Origin: Spirulinaceae cyanobacterium SM2_1_0
GTDB taxonomy: Bacteria; Cyanobacteriota; Cyanobacteriia; Cyanobacteriales; Spirulinaceae
NCBI GenBank assembly: GCA_012031265.1
Contig: JAAUTY010000005.1
Span: forward strand, 1-64,000
Length of the DNA: 64,000 nt
Direction: 5' to 3'
Part shown: piece by piece, positions 45,500 through 54,769 of the stretch
Numbering within the stretch: the stretch's first letter is position 1
Layout: each line of letters opens with the position of its first letter
Position numbers and translations under genes: made by a program
The notes under the pieces: model-generated
Seen by the model: the letters and a program-made list of their open reading frames with translations, nothing else
The model's database searches: none
What the model was told of the DNA's origin: nothing

Positions 45500-46291
45500 T
45501 TAGCTTGGGTAGAAACGGGGAGTGTAGACCCACTGTCGGTCGTGGGATTGTTGCACGATGCGCGTTTGGCTGGAGCCGACCAACACGACAGTTCGCATAT
45601 CGGCGTCGGTGCTCACCAACTCGCCCAGAGTTTTGACAGTCACCGTTTGTCCGGTGCGGCCGAGGTTGCGCGCCAACACTACCGGCGTCTGGGGCGATCG
45701 CCATTGCCGCAAAATCGCCTGGGCCTGTTCGAGTTGCCAGGTGCGTTGTTTAGAAACGGGATTGTAGAAGGCGATTACAAAATCTGCTCTAGCGGCTGCT
45801 TCGATCCGAGCGGCGATCGCCGTCCAGGGCTTGAGAATGTCCGACAGCGAAATTGCACAAAAATCATGTCCTAAGGGCGCACCGACCAGCGCCGCCGCCG
45901 CTTGCATTGCCGAAATTCCGGGACACACTTGAATAGTGACGGCGGCCCAAACGGGTGACGCCTCCCGCTCCAGCACCTCAAACACCGCCGCTGCCATCGC
46001 ATAGATGCCGGGATCGCCGGACGAGATCAAGGCAACCGTGCGCCCAATCGCGGCTAGGTCGAGGGCGGCGCGTGCTCGCTCCAGTTCGACGCGATTATCA
46101 GAAACGTGCCGCTGGGTGGTCGCGGCTCGCAGCGGTTCGACGAGATCGAGGTAGGTTTGATAGCCCACCCAATCGGTGGCGGTTTGCAAAATGGTCTGCA
46201 CTTCCGGCGACATCCAGGCGAGCGAGCCGGGGCCAATGCCGACAATGGCGAGTTTGCCGCTTGGGTTGAGGGTCAATGAGGGCGCAGTCAC
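45500..46291 (-). CDS. cobJ: Precorrin-3B C17-methyltransferase
   Basis: SAM-dependent methyltransferase that methylates C17 and contracts the corrin ring. Motifs are LAIVGIGPGSLAWMSPEVQT (glycine-rich N-terminus), LISSGDPGIYAMAAAVFEVL, VCPGISAMQAAAALVGAPLG and FVIAFYNPVSKQRTWQL. Length 263 residues is normal. It is the last gene of the cobG-cobH-cobI-cobJ set, 59 bp after cobI. The regulator is probably the B12 riboswitch far upstream of cobG. Confidence 0.94.
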   Translation of the reverse strand: MTAPSLTLNPSGKLAIVGIGPGSLAWMSPEVQTILQTATDWVGYQTYLDLVEPLRAATTQRHVSDNRVELERARAALDLAAIGRTVALISSGDPGIYAMAAAVFEVLEREASPVWAAVTIQVCPGISAMQAAAALVGAPLGHDFCAISLSDILKPWTAIAARIEAAARADFVIAFYNPVSKQRTWQLEQAQAILRQWRSPQTPVVLARNLGRTGQTVTVKTLGELVSTDADMRTVVLVGSSQTRIVQQSHDRQWVYTPRFYPS

Positions 46292-46350
46292 GGCGGCAGA
46301 CTCCGTCAGTGGTGGTTCAATCCTCAGCAGATGGGCTGCCGAGCGCCAAT

Positions 46351-47074
46351 CTACTGGGGCTGGGTTTGGCTGGGAATGAGGATCAGCGACCAGTAGGGAA
46401 CCTCGGCTGGGTCGAGGTCGGCGATCGCCACGATCCGTTGGTTCACTTGTGTCGCTCGTTCGATGTACCGGGCACGGTGGAGGAGGTTCAGTTCATCGAG
46501 AATGGCGCGCACTTTCGCAAAGTGGCGACCGAGTTTAATAATCACCGCCGCATCGGCGCTGGCGAGGCGATCGCGCAGAGTCTCCGCCGTCAGCGTGGCG
46601 GGAATGATGGTCAAAACATCATGACGGAAGGTGATCGGCACCCCGAGCATGGCGGCACTTGCCAGAGTCGAGGAAATACCGGGAACCACTTCCGTCGGAA
46701 AGCGGGCGGCGAGGCGCTGAAAAATGTACATGAAGGTTCCATACAGCATCGGTTCGCCTTCGCAGAGCACGGCAACATCGCGACCGGCGCTCAAATGGCG
46801 AGCAATTTTTTCAGCGCCGAGGTCGTAGTAGGGCTGCGAGGAACGCTGCACACTGAAGGGCAGCGGCATCGGGATCTCGATCTGCTCGGGGCGGATGAAG
46901 TCAGCGACGATCGAGCGCGCCAACGCTTTGCCATTTTCGAGTGTGGGGTAGGCGATCACCGGAACCGTGGTCAAGATCCGGTGCGCCTTGAGGGTCAGTA
47001 ATTCGGGGTCACCGGGGCCGATGCCCAGGCCGTAGAGGCGGCCGACGAGGGGGGGCGATGGGGGATGCGGTCAT
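46351..47074 (-). pseudogene. cobI: Precorrin-2 C20-methyltransferase with an apparent 1-nt frameshift in a G7/C7 tract
   Basis: Methylates C20 of precorrin-2. The body is intact: GLGIGPGDPELLTLKAHRIL, TTVPVIAYPTLENGKALARS, VAVLCEGEPMLYGTFMYIF and GISSTLASAAMLGVP. Its frame has no start codon before a TGA at 47075-side; the only sensible ATG (47072-47074, overlapping the cobH stop as ATGA) is one base off. Between them lies C7 on the minus strand (plus 47049-47055). With C6 the protein would begin MTASPIAPLVGRLYGLGIGP, exactly as the family does. So there is either a sequencing error, a real mutation, or slippage-dependent expression. All else in the operon is intact. Confidence 0.85.
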
Positions 47075-47706
47075 AGTTCGTTTTCTCTTGCTAGGGCATT
47101 GACAGCGGCGGCGGCGATCGCACTGCCACCACGCCGCCCGTGTAAGGTGATGAAGGGAATATCACCCTGACGCGCCGCCAGCGCGGCCTTCGATTCTACC
47201 GCACCGACAAAACCGACCGGAAACCCCAAAATCAAGGCTGGTTTTGGGGCACCTGCCGCTAGCTGTTCGAGCAGATGAAACAGCGCGGTGGGCGCATTGC
47301 CGATCGCAACGACCGCGCCCGCCAAATGCGGCAACCACAGCTCAATCGCGGCGGCTGAGCGGGTGTTTTGGAGGCGCTGGGCGAGGGGAGAGACTTCTGG
47401 CGCATTCAGCGTACAGATCACTTCGTTATGGGCTGGCAGGCGCTGGCGGGTGATGCCTCGGGCGACCATCTCGGCATCGCAGAAAATGGGTGCGCCCGCC
47501 GCGAGTGCTTGTCGGCCCACAGTCACCGCCTGGGGTGAAGCCGCTAAATCTTGGACAATATCCACCATGCCGCAGGCGTGGATCAGCCGCACGGCGACAT
47601 GAGCTAGGTCAGGAGGCAGTGCCGTCAAGTCAGCTTCGGCGCGGATGGTGGCAAAGGATTGGCGGTAGATGGCGGTGCCGTCGCGAAGGTAATCGATCAT
47701 GTTCAT
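47071..47706 (-). CDS. cobH: Precorrin-8X methylmutase
   Basis: Moves the methyl group from C11 to C12 to give hydrogenobyrinate. Motifs are the active-site His in VRLIHACGMVDIVQDL, FCDAEMVARGI and the C-terminal GRRGGSAIAAAAVNALA. Length 211 residues is normal. The start is immediately adjacent to the cobG stop (0 bp gap), and its end overlaps the cobI ATG by 4 nt, so the operon is tightly coupled. Confidence 0.94.
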   Translation of the reverse strand: MNMIDYLRDGTAIYRQSFATIRAEADLTALPPDLAHVAVRLIHACGMVDIVQDLAASPQAVTVGRQALAAGAPIFCDAEMVARGITRQRLPAHNEVICTLNAPEVSPLAQRLQNTRSAAAIELWLPHLAGAVVAIGNAPTALFHLLEQLAAGAPKPALILGFPVGFVGAVESKAALAARQGDIPFITLHGRRGGSAIAAAAVNALARENEL

Positions 47707-49233
47707 TCAATTCGCGATCGCGGTGCTCGACCCAAGGCACTGTACCCGAAAAAGTTGCGCCACCGGTTCACTGGGCTGGCGCTGCAAAAACTCGCCCAGG
47801 GACTCGGCGGGATGGTGTCGTTGCGCTTGGTACCAGCGAAGTAATCGCTCCAGTCGCAGCGGCAGCTCCGCCGCCGGAATCGCCGCGTCGAGGAGGGGCT
47901 GCCACCCACCATCGGCCTGACCGGTGTAGAGGTGATAGGCTTCGAGGGTTTGACCGTTCCGAACCAGCGTTGTGCCGAGGAGCATGATTTCGGCTGGACT
48001 GGGTTGGGCGCAGGACTTGCGGCAGCCGCTGAAGTGAATGTTGAGGGGGATGGCTGATTCCAGATGGCGTTCGAGGTGGCGTGTCAGGGCGATCGCGTGC
48101 GCCTGAGTTTGGGTAGCAGAGGCTGGGCAGCCGGGTTGACCGGCACAGGCCGTGATCCCGGCACTGACTCGATTCTCAGTGAGTGGCAGACCGAGTTCCG
48201 CCAGATTGAGCCGGAGGTCATCCAGGTGGCGTTCAGGAATGTCAGGCAGGATGATCGTTTGCCAGGGGGTGAGCCGGAGCTGACCACTGCCAAAGCTCTT
48301 TGCCAATGTGCTCAGGCAGAGGAGTTGTGCCACCGTTAAGCGGCCGAGCATTAAGTGGATGCCGACATAAACCCGGCCTGCTTGTCGCTGTGGTTGAATC
48401 CCCAGGTGGGCATAGGGCTGTGTAGGCGGTGATGGGAGGAGAGGCTGGGTTTGCCAGAGCGATCGCCCGGCCCATTCATTGACACGGTGTAGATAGCGGT
48501 CGATTCCCCAGTCTTGCAGAAGATCCCGCAAACGCGGCGGCGAATACGGGTCAGTCTGGGCATAGTCGTGGTAAACGGCGACCAAGGCTGAGAGCGCTGA
48601 CAAAACAGCGTCCGCCGCCACCCCAACACCCGCCGCCACAAATTGCTTGTTGATCGCAAAGGCGAGGTGAAAGATGACAGTGGGCGATCGCCCTGGATCC
48701 GGGTCATCAGCGGGGGTCAATGGCGTCGCGGCGGTGAGTTGAATGTCGTTGTAGCGATGTTCCCAGGGAATGGCTGAGCGATCGCCAATGCCAACCCGAC
48801 CGCCACCGTCAATGCCAATACTAAATTTTGAGGGCAGTCCAGCCCAGTCCGGCTGAGCCTGGAGACAAGCGTCTAGCGCTCTGAGCAGCGGACGGGTGTC
48901 GATGACTTCCTGGGGATCGATGCCGGCGGTCGGACTAGTCATCAGATTGCGGAGGCGATCGATCTGAGGATTTTGGGCGGCGAGTCCGGCTGCTTGCAAG
49001 TCCTGCAATACTTCGGCCGTCGGCGCAGTAGGCAGGGCGCGCAACTGAAGATTGGCGCGATTAGTAACCTGGAGTATTTCACACTGCCATTGCTGCGCGG
49101 CGGCGGTGATCGCCGCCGCCTGCTGCGCCGTCAACAGACCACCCGGCGTCCGTATGCGCAGCAGGTAGCCATCAGGCGCTGGGGTGACATAGAACAGACC
49201 CGGACAGCGGTGGGGTTTAGTCAGCGAGACCAC
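47707..49233 (-). CDS. cobG: Precorrin-3B synthase (ferredoxin-nitrite/sulfite reductase-like)
   Basis: Iron-sulfur monooxygenase-type enzyme that uses O2 to hydroxylate C20 of precorrin-3A, the step that commits to the aerobic route. The fold is an internally duplicated sulfite-reductase-like one. Visible features are CPGLFYVTPAPDGYLLRIRT, KFSIGIDGGGRVGIGDRSAI and the cluster cysteines in ITACAGQPGCPAS and HFSGCRKSCAQPS. Length 508 residues is somewhat long for the family. It is the first gene of the minus-strand cob operon and lies about 65 bp downstream of the riboswitch. Confidence 0.9.
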   Translation of the reverse strand: MVSLTKPHRCPGLFYVTPAPDGYLLRIRTPGGLLTAQQAAAITAAAQQWQCEILQVTNRANLQLRALPTAPTAEVLQDLQAAGLAAQNPQIDRLRNLMTSPTAGIDPQEVIDTRPLLRALDACLQAQPDWAGLPSKFSIGIDGGGRVGIGDRSAIPWEHRYNDIQLTAATPLTPADDPDPGRSPTVIFHLAFAINKQFVAAGVGVAADAVLSALSALVAVYHDYAQTDPYSPPRLRDLLQDWGIDRYLHRVNEWAGRSLWQTQPLLPSPPTQPYAHLGIQPQRQAGRVYVGIHLMLGRLTVAQLLCLSTLAKSFGSGQLRLTPWQTIILPDIPERHLDDLRLNLAELGLPLTENRVSAGITACAGQPGCPASATQTQAHAIALTRHLERHLESAIPLNIHFSGCRKSCAQPSPAEIMLLGTTLVRNGQTLEAYHLYTGQADGGWQPLLDAAIPAAELPLRLERLLRWYQAQRHHPAESLGEFLQRQPSEPVAQLFRVQCLGSSTAIAN

Positions 49234-49297
49234 AGGTCAATCCTTCTCTGTGCAACGCAGAGAGTTGATAGAAATACGCCCTCAAGGAGAGCACTTG

Positions 49298-49475
49298 AAA
49301 CTGGCATTCTGACTCAAGATTTTTAGGCTAGCCGGTTGAATGGGCGCAAAAAATTCGAGCCACAAATTCTGTCGAGAGCGCCAACCACCGGTTGCTAAAA
49401 TCAAATCACAGTTGCGGCACAGTGCCGGGATCACACCGGACTTTCCCAATATCAATTTTGTATAGCCTAGCATAG
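49298..49475 (-). promoter_or_regulatory. Cobalamin (B12) riboswitch upstream of cobG
   Basis: On the minus strand the leader contains GGGAAAGTCCGGTGTGATCC, then CGGCACTGTGCCGCAACTGT (the conserved B12-box-like core), further stems, and AGTCAGAATGCCAG near 49301-49314. The order of GGTG, CCCGGC, GCCGCAACTGT and the closing AGTCAG-A-TGCC matches adenosylcobalamin riboswitches. It should reduce cobG-cobH-cobI-cobJ expression when B12 is plentiful. Confidence 0.9.
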
Positions 49476-49532
49476 CGAGAAGCTGCAAAGATGCCGCTGA
49501 TTTCAACGGCAAGATAGTTAAGAAATTGTGAA

Positions 49533-50765
49533 ATGCAAAAGTGGTTGGCGATTGTCGGGATTGGCGAAACGGGGCTAACTGGTTTGAGTCCGGTGGGGCG
49601 ATCGCTCCTCGCCAACGCCGAGATCGTGGTTGGCGGTCGGCGTCACTTAGCGATGCTTCCGGCCGGCGATCGCCGCGAAAAGCGACTCTGGACGACCCCG
49701 ATCACCGACTCCATTGAGCAAATCGTGCAACGACGCGGGCAGGCCGTCTGTGTCCTCGCCAGCGGCGATCCTATGTGGTATGGCGTCGGCGTCCTACTGG
49801 CGCGCCGCGTTCCCGACGCCGAGCGCACCATTGTTCCTGCACCCTCGGCTTTTAGCTTCGCCTGTGCCTGCTTGGGCTGGTCGCTCGCCACGGTGGAGAC
49901 CCTCAGCCTCTGTGGTCGCTCACCCGCTTTATTGCGAGCACTGCTCTATCCCGGTGCTCAGATTCTCGCCCTCAGTGCCGATCGCACAACTCCGGCGACT
50001 GTTGCTCAGCTCCTAGTCGCAGCAGGGTTTGGTGCCAGCAAAATCACAGTCCTCGAACATTTGGGCGGGCCGCAGGAGCGCCTGATTCAAGGGATTGCTG
50101 CAAGTTGGCATATTGACGATCTGGCTGATTTGAATTTGTTGGCGATCGCCTGCCTTCCAGATACCGATTGTGGAACCCGTCAGCAATCCTTTGCGACCCC
50201 CTACTCGCGCTTGCCGGGACTCCCCGATCCGGTCTATCACCACGACGGACAGTTGACCAAGCGGGACATCCGGGCAGTCACGCTGTCGGCCCTCGCGCCC
50301 GTGCCCGGGGAATTGCTCTGGGATGTCGGGGCCGGTTGTGGCTCGATCAGCATCGAATGGCTGCGAAGTGATCGCCGCTGCCGGGCGATCGCCATCGAAC
50401 GTCACCCCGAGCGCCAACAATATATTGCCGACAATGCCAACGCACTGGGCGTGCCCCATCTCGAAATCATCGCCGGGGCGGCACCAGCGGCGCTGCAAAA
50501 TTTGCCGCAACCCAACGCTATTTTCATCGGCGGCGGCTTGACGAGGCCGGGGGTATTCACCGCTTGCTGGCAGGCACTCCGGGGGGGCGATCGCCTAGTG
50601 GCAAATGCCGTCACCGTGGAAGGCGAACAATTCTTGTTCACCCAGCAGCAACAGTTTGGCGGCAGCCTGACCCGCCTAGCCGTGCAACGGGCGGAGCCAG
50701 TCGGCCAGTTTCTCGGCTGGAAGGCAATGGCTCCTATTACCCAGTGGCGAGTCTTGAAAGCTTAG
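49533..50765 (+). CDS. cobL: Precorrin-6Y C5,15-methyltransferase (decarboxylating), CbiE-CbiT fusion
   Basis: A 410-residue fusion. The N-terminal CbiE-like half shows LAIVGIGETGLTGLSPVGRS, VCVLASGDPMWYGVGVLLAR and PSAFSFACACLGWSLA. The C-terminal CbiT-like half shows TKRDIRAVTLSALAPVPGEL, LWDVGAGCGSISIEWLR (SAM-binding) and IFIGGG. It methylates C5 and C15 and removes the acetate carboxyl at C12. It is transcribed divergently from cobG; the riboswitch lies on the opposite strand, so this gene is probably controlled separately. Confidence 0.93.
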   Translation: MQKWLAIVGIGETGLTGLSPVGRSLLANAEIVVGGRRHLAMLPAGDRREKRLWTTPITDSIEQIVQRRGQAVCVLASGDPMWYGVGVLLARRVPDAERTIVPAPSAFSFACACLGWSLATVETLSLCGRSPALLRALLYPGAQILALSADRTTPATVAQLLVAAGFGASKITVLEHLGGPQERLIQGIAASWHIDDLADLNLLAIACLPDTDCGTRQQSFATPYSRLPGLPDPVYHHDGQLTKRDIRAVTLSALAPVPGELLWDVGAGCGSISIEWLRSDRRCRAIAIERHPERQQYIADNANALGVPHLEIIAGAAPAALQNLPQPNAIFIGGGLTRPGVFTACWQALRGGDRLVANAVTVEGEQFLFTQQQQFGGSLTRLAVQRAEPVGQFLGWKAMAPITQWRVLKA

Positions 50766-50773
50766 TGGGCAAG

Positions 50774-52330
50774 TTAACTGCTGCCCAGCACAAAGAGGCT
50801 AATCAGCGTGCCGCTGTTCCAAAGACTATGCAGCAGCACTGAGGCGAGGAGGCTGCGCGATCGCGTGTACACCACTCCCAAAATCATCCCCAGAGTCATC
50901 AGCGGCAGCACCTCTGAGAGACTGAGATGGGCGATCGCAAAGATCAAGCTGCTGAGGAGAATAGCCTTGGTGACCGACAGATAGCGGGTCAGTGACGGCA
51001 AGAGAAAGCCGCGAAAGATGATCTCTTCAAAAATCGGCGCGGCGATCGCCGCCGTGCCGAAAAAGATCGCCAACGCCACGGCATCATCCGCTTGTAGCGC
51101 TAAAAAGATGAGCGGATTGCTGCCCCCTTTGCCCTGCCAAATTTGTTGGTTGAGCAGTGACACCAGCAACACCAGCGGGATCGCGACCAAATAGCCGCCC
51201 ACCCCCCAGAGCGGCCAACGACTCAGCCAGCGCGGGCGAAACCAGTCGGCAGGGAGCGGCAGATAAGCACGAATCGAGAGATAGAGCACCCCCAGCGCCC
51301 CCAGCGCCAAGCACAAGTAGCTGACGAGAATGTAGGTGGCTCGCACCCGCAGGCTTGCTTCCACGAGCGAGATGCCGAGGGCAGACACTGCCAGCGGTAG
51401 TAGCAGCGGCAGCACAAACTGTCCCCAAAAACAGAAGCCGACAATGATCACTTGCCAAGCGATCTCGCCATCCCAAGGCACTGTCCAGCCAGTCTGAGCC
51501 TGGGTCGCCAGCACCGCCGTTTTGCCCCTGAGAGCGAGTTGCACCAGGAGGGCGATCGCCAAACCCACACCCAGCACCCCGCCGACCAATGGCACCGCGC
51601 CGATCGTGACCAGCTTCACAAACGCCCGTTGCGCCTCGCTCTGCTGGCGCGTCTCGAGTGCTGCTAGCTCGGCAGACTGAGCTTGGGCGACATAGAGGCG
51701 CTGGCGGGCACGATCGCGAAACCAGCCGCTCAGATTTGCCTCGATCGCCGACTCGGCGCGCTCCGTCACCTGTGGCGGCTCCTGCCAGAGCGCTTGTAAC
51801 ACTGAGGCCGTCGCCGCTAGCGCTTCGGTGACCCCACCCGCCTTGATCTGCTGCCAAGTATTCTGTGCGGCGCTCGTCTCCGCCTGCACCGCTTGCAAAA
51901 TGCCGAGTTCGAGGCCGAGCTGGGCTTCGCGGCGATCGAGGCGTTGCAGTTGCGCTTGCAAGAGTTGAAGAGGGGCAGGCGACGGTTGTAAATCGGTGAC
52001 GGGTTGACCGGAGAGCGAGCGATCGCTCACTACCGCCAGTTGCTCAGTGAGTTGTTGCTGCTCCGCCTGCACCTGCTCACGCGCCTCGGCATACTGCATC
52101 TCAGCTTGGGCGTATGGTTCCGCGCCCAATAGCGTTTGGCGCACATCCTGCCAATTCCAGCCCTCGTCAGCCGGCGGTTGCCAATCCAGCGCCCGCAGCA
52201 CCAAGTTGGTTTGGTATAGCTCCAATTGTGCCTGGGCTTGGGGTTCCGAAAAACTCGCAGTCAGCGCCAAGACAATCCGCCCAACCGCTAATACAGTGAG
52301 GGCAATCAAAAGCAGGCGTTTGATAGTCAC
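50774..52330 (-). CDS. CPBP-family intramembrane metalloprotease with long N-terminal extension
   Basis: A 518-residue membrane protein. After an N-terminal helix (IKRLLLIALTVLAVGRIVLA) comes a Gln/Ala-rich coiled-coil domain (about residues 60-240), then several membrane helices. The CPBP (Abi) protease signature is in the last 130 residues: APIFEEIIFRGFLLPSL (EExxxR), LIFAIAHLSLSEVLPL (His) and VLLHSLWNSG. Members process prenylated or membrane proteins; the substrate is unknown. GTG at 52330 (VTIKRLLLI) is preferred because the 35 residues before it, if ATG at 52435 is used, look untranslated. Confidence 0.87.
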   Translation of the reverse strand: MTIKRLLLIALTVLAVGRIVLALTASFSEPQAQAQLELYQTNLVLRALDWQPPADEGWNWQDVRQTLLGAEPYAQAEMQYAEAREQVQAEQQQLTEQLAVVSDRSLSGQPVTDLQPSPAPLQLLQAQLQRLDRREAQLGLELGILQAVQAETSAAQNTWQQIKAGGVTEALAATASVLQALWQEPPQVTERAESAIEANLSGWFRDRARQRLYVAQAQSAELAALETRQQSEAQRAFVKLVTIGAVPLVGGVLGVGLAIALLVQLALRGKTAVLATQAQTGWTVPWDGEIAWQVIIVGFCFWGQFVLPLLLPLAVSALGISLVEASLRVRATYILVSYLCLALGALGVLYLSIRAYLPLPADWFRPRWLSRWPLWGVGGYLVAIPLVLLVSLLNQQIWQGKGGSNPLIFLALQADDAVALAIFFGTAAIAAPIFEEIIFRGFLLPSLTRYLSVTKAILLSSLIFAIAHLSLSEVLPLMTLGMILGVVYTRSRSLLASVLLHSLWNSGTLISLFVLGSS

Positions 52331-52510
52331 GGGCAAGGGGGTTGAGGGAATAAATGTTGGGGATAAGGCCGCGGGGGGTCTGAGACATTCTCCCAGATCA
52401 AGCGCGGCGGCGGGGGCTTGACGAGCGACCGGCAATGGGTTGAACGCAGAGTTGGACGTCTTGGCAAGGGTATGTTGGCACCGGCGAGCCTAGCGAGCGA
52501 AGGCGGCCGC

Positions 52511-54532
52511 TCAAACAATCGGCGTTGATTCGCTCGCCAGCACCGAGGCTGTCACCTGCGCTTTGAGCAACTCGCGGACGAGGCGTTGCGCCTGGTGGCG
52601 GTAGAGGGGCGATCGCAGCGTCGCGGGCAAGTGCTCCATCAGCTCCCGCGCCTCACCCAGCGAGCAACCCGCCACCCGTGCCACGAGGTTACCCCCCGTG
52701 AAACTCGCCGAACTGTGGCGTGCTGCCTCGAGTCGCACCAGCCAGCGGCGGGGGGCGAGGCTGCCGACTTCGACACGGCGCAGACCTTCAATATTTGCCA
52801 ACACGACGAGGCGATCGCCGGCGTGCAAGCGAATGTCATCCCCCGGCATCAGGCGACTCGACTCGCCTACGGCCTGGTGCAAAATTGGCACGACGCCATA
52901 CCCATAAGCGACATCACTCAGCAGCAGCCCCTGCAAGGTATCATCGGCTTCGATTTGATACTCGGTGACCAGAATCGTCTGGTTGTGGAGACGGAAGAGG
53001 CTGAGGATATTTTCCCCGAAGGCCGCCCCGGCAAAGGCTTCACCCATGACGGCATAGGTACAGAGCACTTGGTCATGGGGAAAGAGCTTAGTCAAATGGT
53101 TGCTGAGGCGCTGACCGTAGGTGCGGATCGCCAGCGGTGCATGGGGATTGACGGCGCGGGCCACTAAACCCACTTCGAGATTCAAAATCTCGTCATCGGT
53201 CGCCACCACCACACTCTTGGCGGCGCGGACATTCGCCTTGGTGAGCAAATCTTGCAAGATGGCTTTTGTGCCGCGCAGCAGCGGCACTTGCGGAAACAGA
53301 TTCAGGTCGAAGTCGGGGTTGAGGGCGATCGCCGTGAGCGATTGCTGGAACTCTTGCAGCAGCAGGGCAACGCGCTGCCCGACGCGCCCGAAGCCGATGA
53401 TCACCACATGGTCGCTGGTGGGCAGTGGCAGGCGGCGCTTGGAAAACTGGAAGCGGGAGGAGAGTAGGGCTTGGGTGAGTAGGGCGTAGAGAACACCGAC
53501 AAAAGCGGTACCGGCGACGGTGAGTGTGAGGGCGAAAAATTGCAGCCAAGCGGGGATGTCGGCGATCGCCCCAAAATCCCCAAACAGATCCGCATAGCCA
53601 CCGAGGAGCAAAATCGCCGTGGCGTAGAAGGCACTGAGCCAGGTAGTATCGGGGTAGTAGCGGTGAAACAGGATGGTTCCTGCAATCAGTAAAAATACGG
53701 TAATGACGGCGCAAATCAAGGCCACCCGCTGCACCTGTTGTTGCCAGCTCAGTTGCCAAAATTGCCTGAGCAATCGCCGCAAGTTCCTCCAGCGCAGCCG
53801 CCGTTGCCAGGTTGACCAAGCCAGGAAATTCCCGTTGCGGCGATCGCGGGCAGCGCGGGACTGGGCATTGAGAAAGCGCTCCGCTGTTTCCAGATAAACC
53901 AGGGTGTCGCCCACCTGAGCGATCGCGTCGGGTTCCCAGACATGAAAGCTCTGGGGTGCGTGCTCGCTGGGCGGGTAGTGGGCGAGGAGGCGGCGATTGC
54001 GGCTGTCGAGTTCACTGATGCGCCGAAAGTTGCACCAGTGATGTTCGGGGGGCAACGATTGTTTGACCACGCGCAACCACTGCCCGTCGAGGTTGAAGAA
54101 CCCCAGCGTTTCCGTACCCAGGGCGGCGATCGCAAAGGCCGCCGCTGGCAACTCCGTGGGATCAAAGGCAATAAAGTTGCCCAGTTGCTCGCTGAGTAAT
54201 TGGTTGAGATTGGTCTGACTAGAGCGGATCACGAGGCGAGCTTGCGGATTGAGTTGCCGGACGGCGAGGGCGGTTTCAGCGTTGACCTGCTCGCTGCTGG
54301 TGACGATCAGCGCCGCACGGCATTGTTGCACCTGGGCACGCTGGAGTACCGCGTCTTGGCAACAGTCACCGATAATCAGGTCTTCCAACAGCTCACGGAC
54401 TTGTGGTATCTCCCAATCCACAGGCGGCGACTGCTCAATGCCGATCACTCGCGCCCCAAATTCGCTCAACGCTACGGTGCAATGTTGACCAAGACTGCCG
54501 AGGCCAAAAACCAAGAAGCGATCACGTTCCAT
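52511..54532 (-). CDS. Double-RCK potassium-channel-like protein
   Basis: A 673-residue protein with the order RCK_N, two membrane helices with a pore-like loop, then a second RCK_N and RCK_C. The first Rossmann motif is FLVFGLGSLGQHCTVALSE. The membrane part is VALICAVITVFLLIAGTILF and LQFFALTLTVAGTAFVGVLY, with a re-entrant segment FYATAILLLGGYADLFGDFG between them. The second Rossmann motif is VVIIGFGRVGQRVALLLQEF, and RCK_C contains SRLMPGDDIRLHAGDRLVVL. The usual TVGYGD selectivity sequence is not present; the corresponding stretch reads LLGGYADLFG. It may be a ligand-gated ion channel with altered selectivity. Confidence 0.82.
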   Translation of the reverse strand: MERDRFLVFGLGSLGQHCTVALSEFGARVIGIEQSPPVDWEIPQVRELLEDLIIGDCCQDAVLQRAQVQQCRAALIVTSSEQVNAETALAVRQLNPQARLVIRSSQTNLNQLLSEQLGNFIAFDPTELPAAAFAIAALGTETLGFFNLDGQWLRVVKQSLPPEHHWCNFRRISELDSRNRRLLAHYPPSEHAPQSFHVWEPDAIAQVGDTLVYLETAERFLNAQSRAARDRRNGNFLAWSTWQRRLRWRNLRRLLRQFWQLSWQQQVQRVALICAVITVFLLIAGTILFHRYYPDTTWLSAFYATAILLLGGYADLFGDFGAIADIPAWLQFFALTLTVAGTAFVGVLYALLTQALLSSRFQFSKRRLPLPTSDHVVIIGFGRVGQRVALLLQEFQQSLTAIALNPDFDLNLFPQVPLLRGTKAILQDLLTKANVRAAKSVVVATDDEILNLEVGLVARAVNPHAPLAIRTYGQRLSNHLTKLFPHDQVLCTYAVMGEAFAGAAFGENILSLFRLHNQTILVTEYQIEADDTLQGLLLSDVAYGYGVVPILHQAVGESSRLMPGDDIRLHAGDRLVVLANIEGLRRVEVGSLAPRRWLVRLEAARHSSASFTGGNLVARVAGCSLGEARELMEHLPATLRSPLYRHQAQRLVRELLKAQVTASVLASESTPIV

Positions 54533-54769
54533 CGGGACAACCCCAACGAGACCAGAATTGCATCCATGTTAGCCGCTCGCGCAAAAGGGAAGCAGCACAG
54601 TCGTCGTGACATGGCTGCGTAAATTTACCTGGGTGACATCCGTATTTTTCCGGAAATCAGTGAATGGCAAGCGAAGGAAAAAAATTTTGGGCCAGTTTCC
54701 GGTTGGCCTAGCCTGATCGCTTGAATAGCTGAGGGATAGCCACCCTTCGTCTCCAACGAAAACTGCGCC

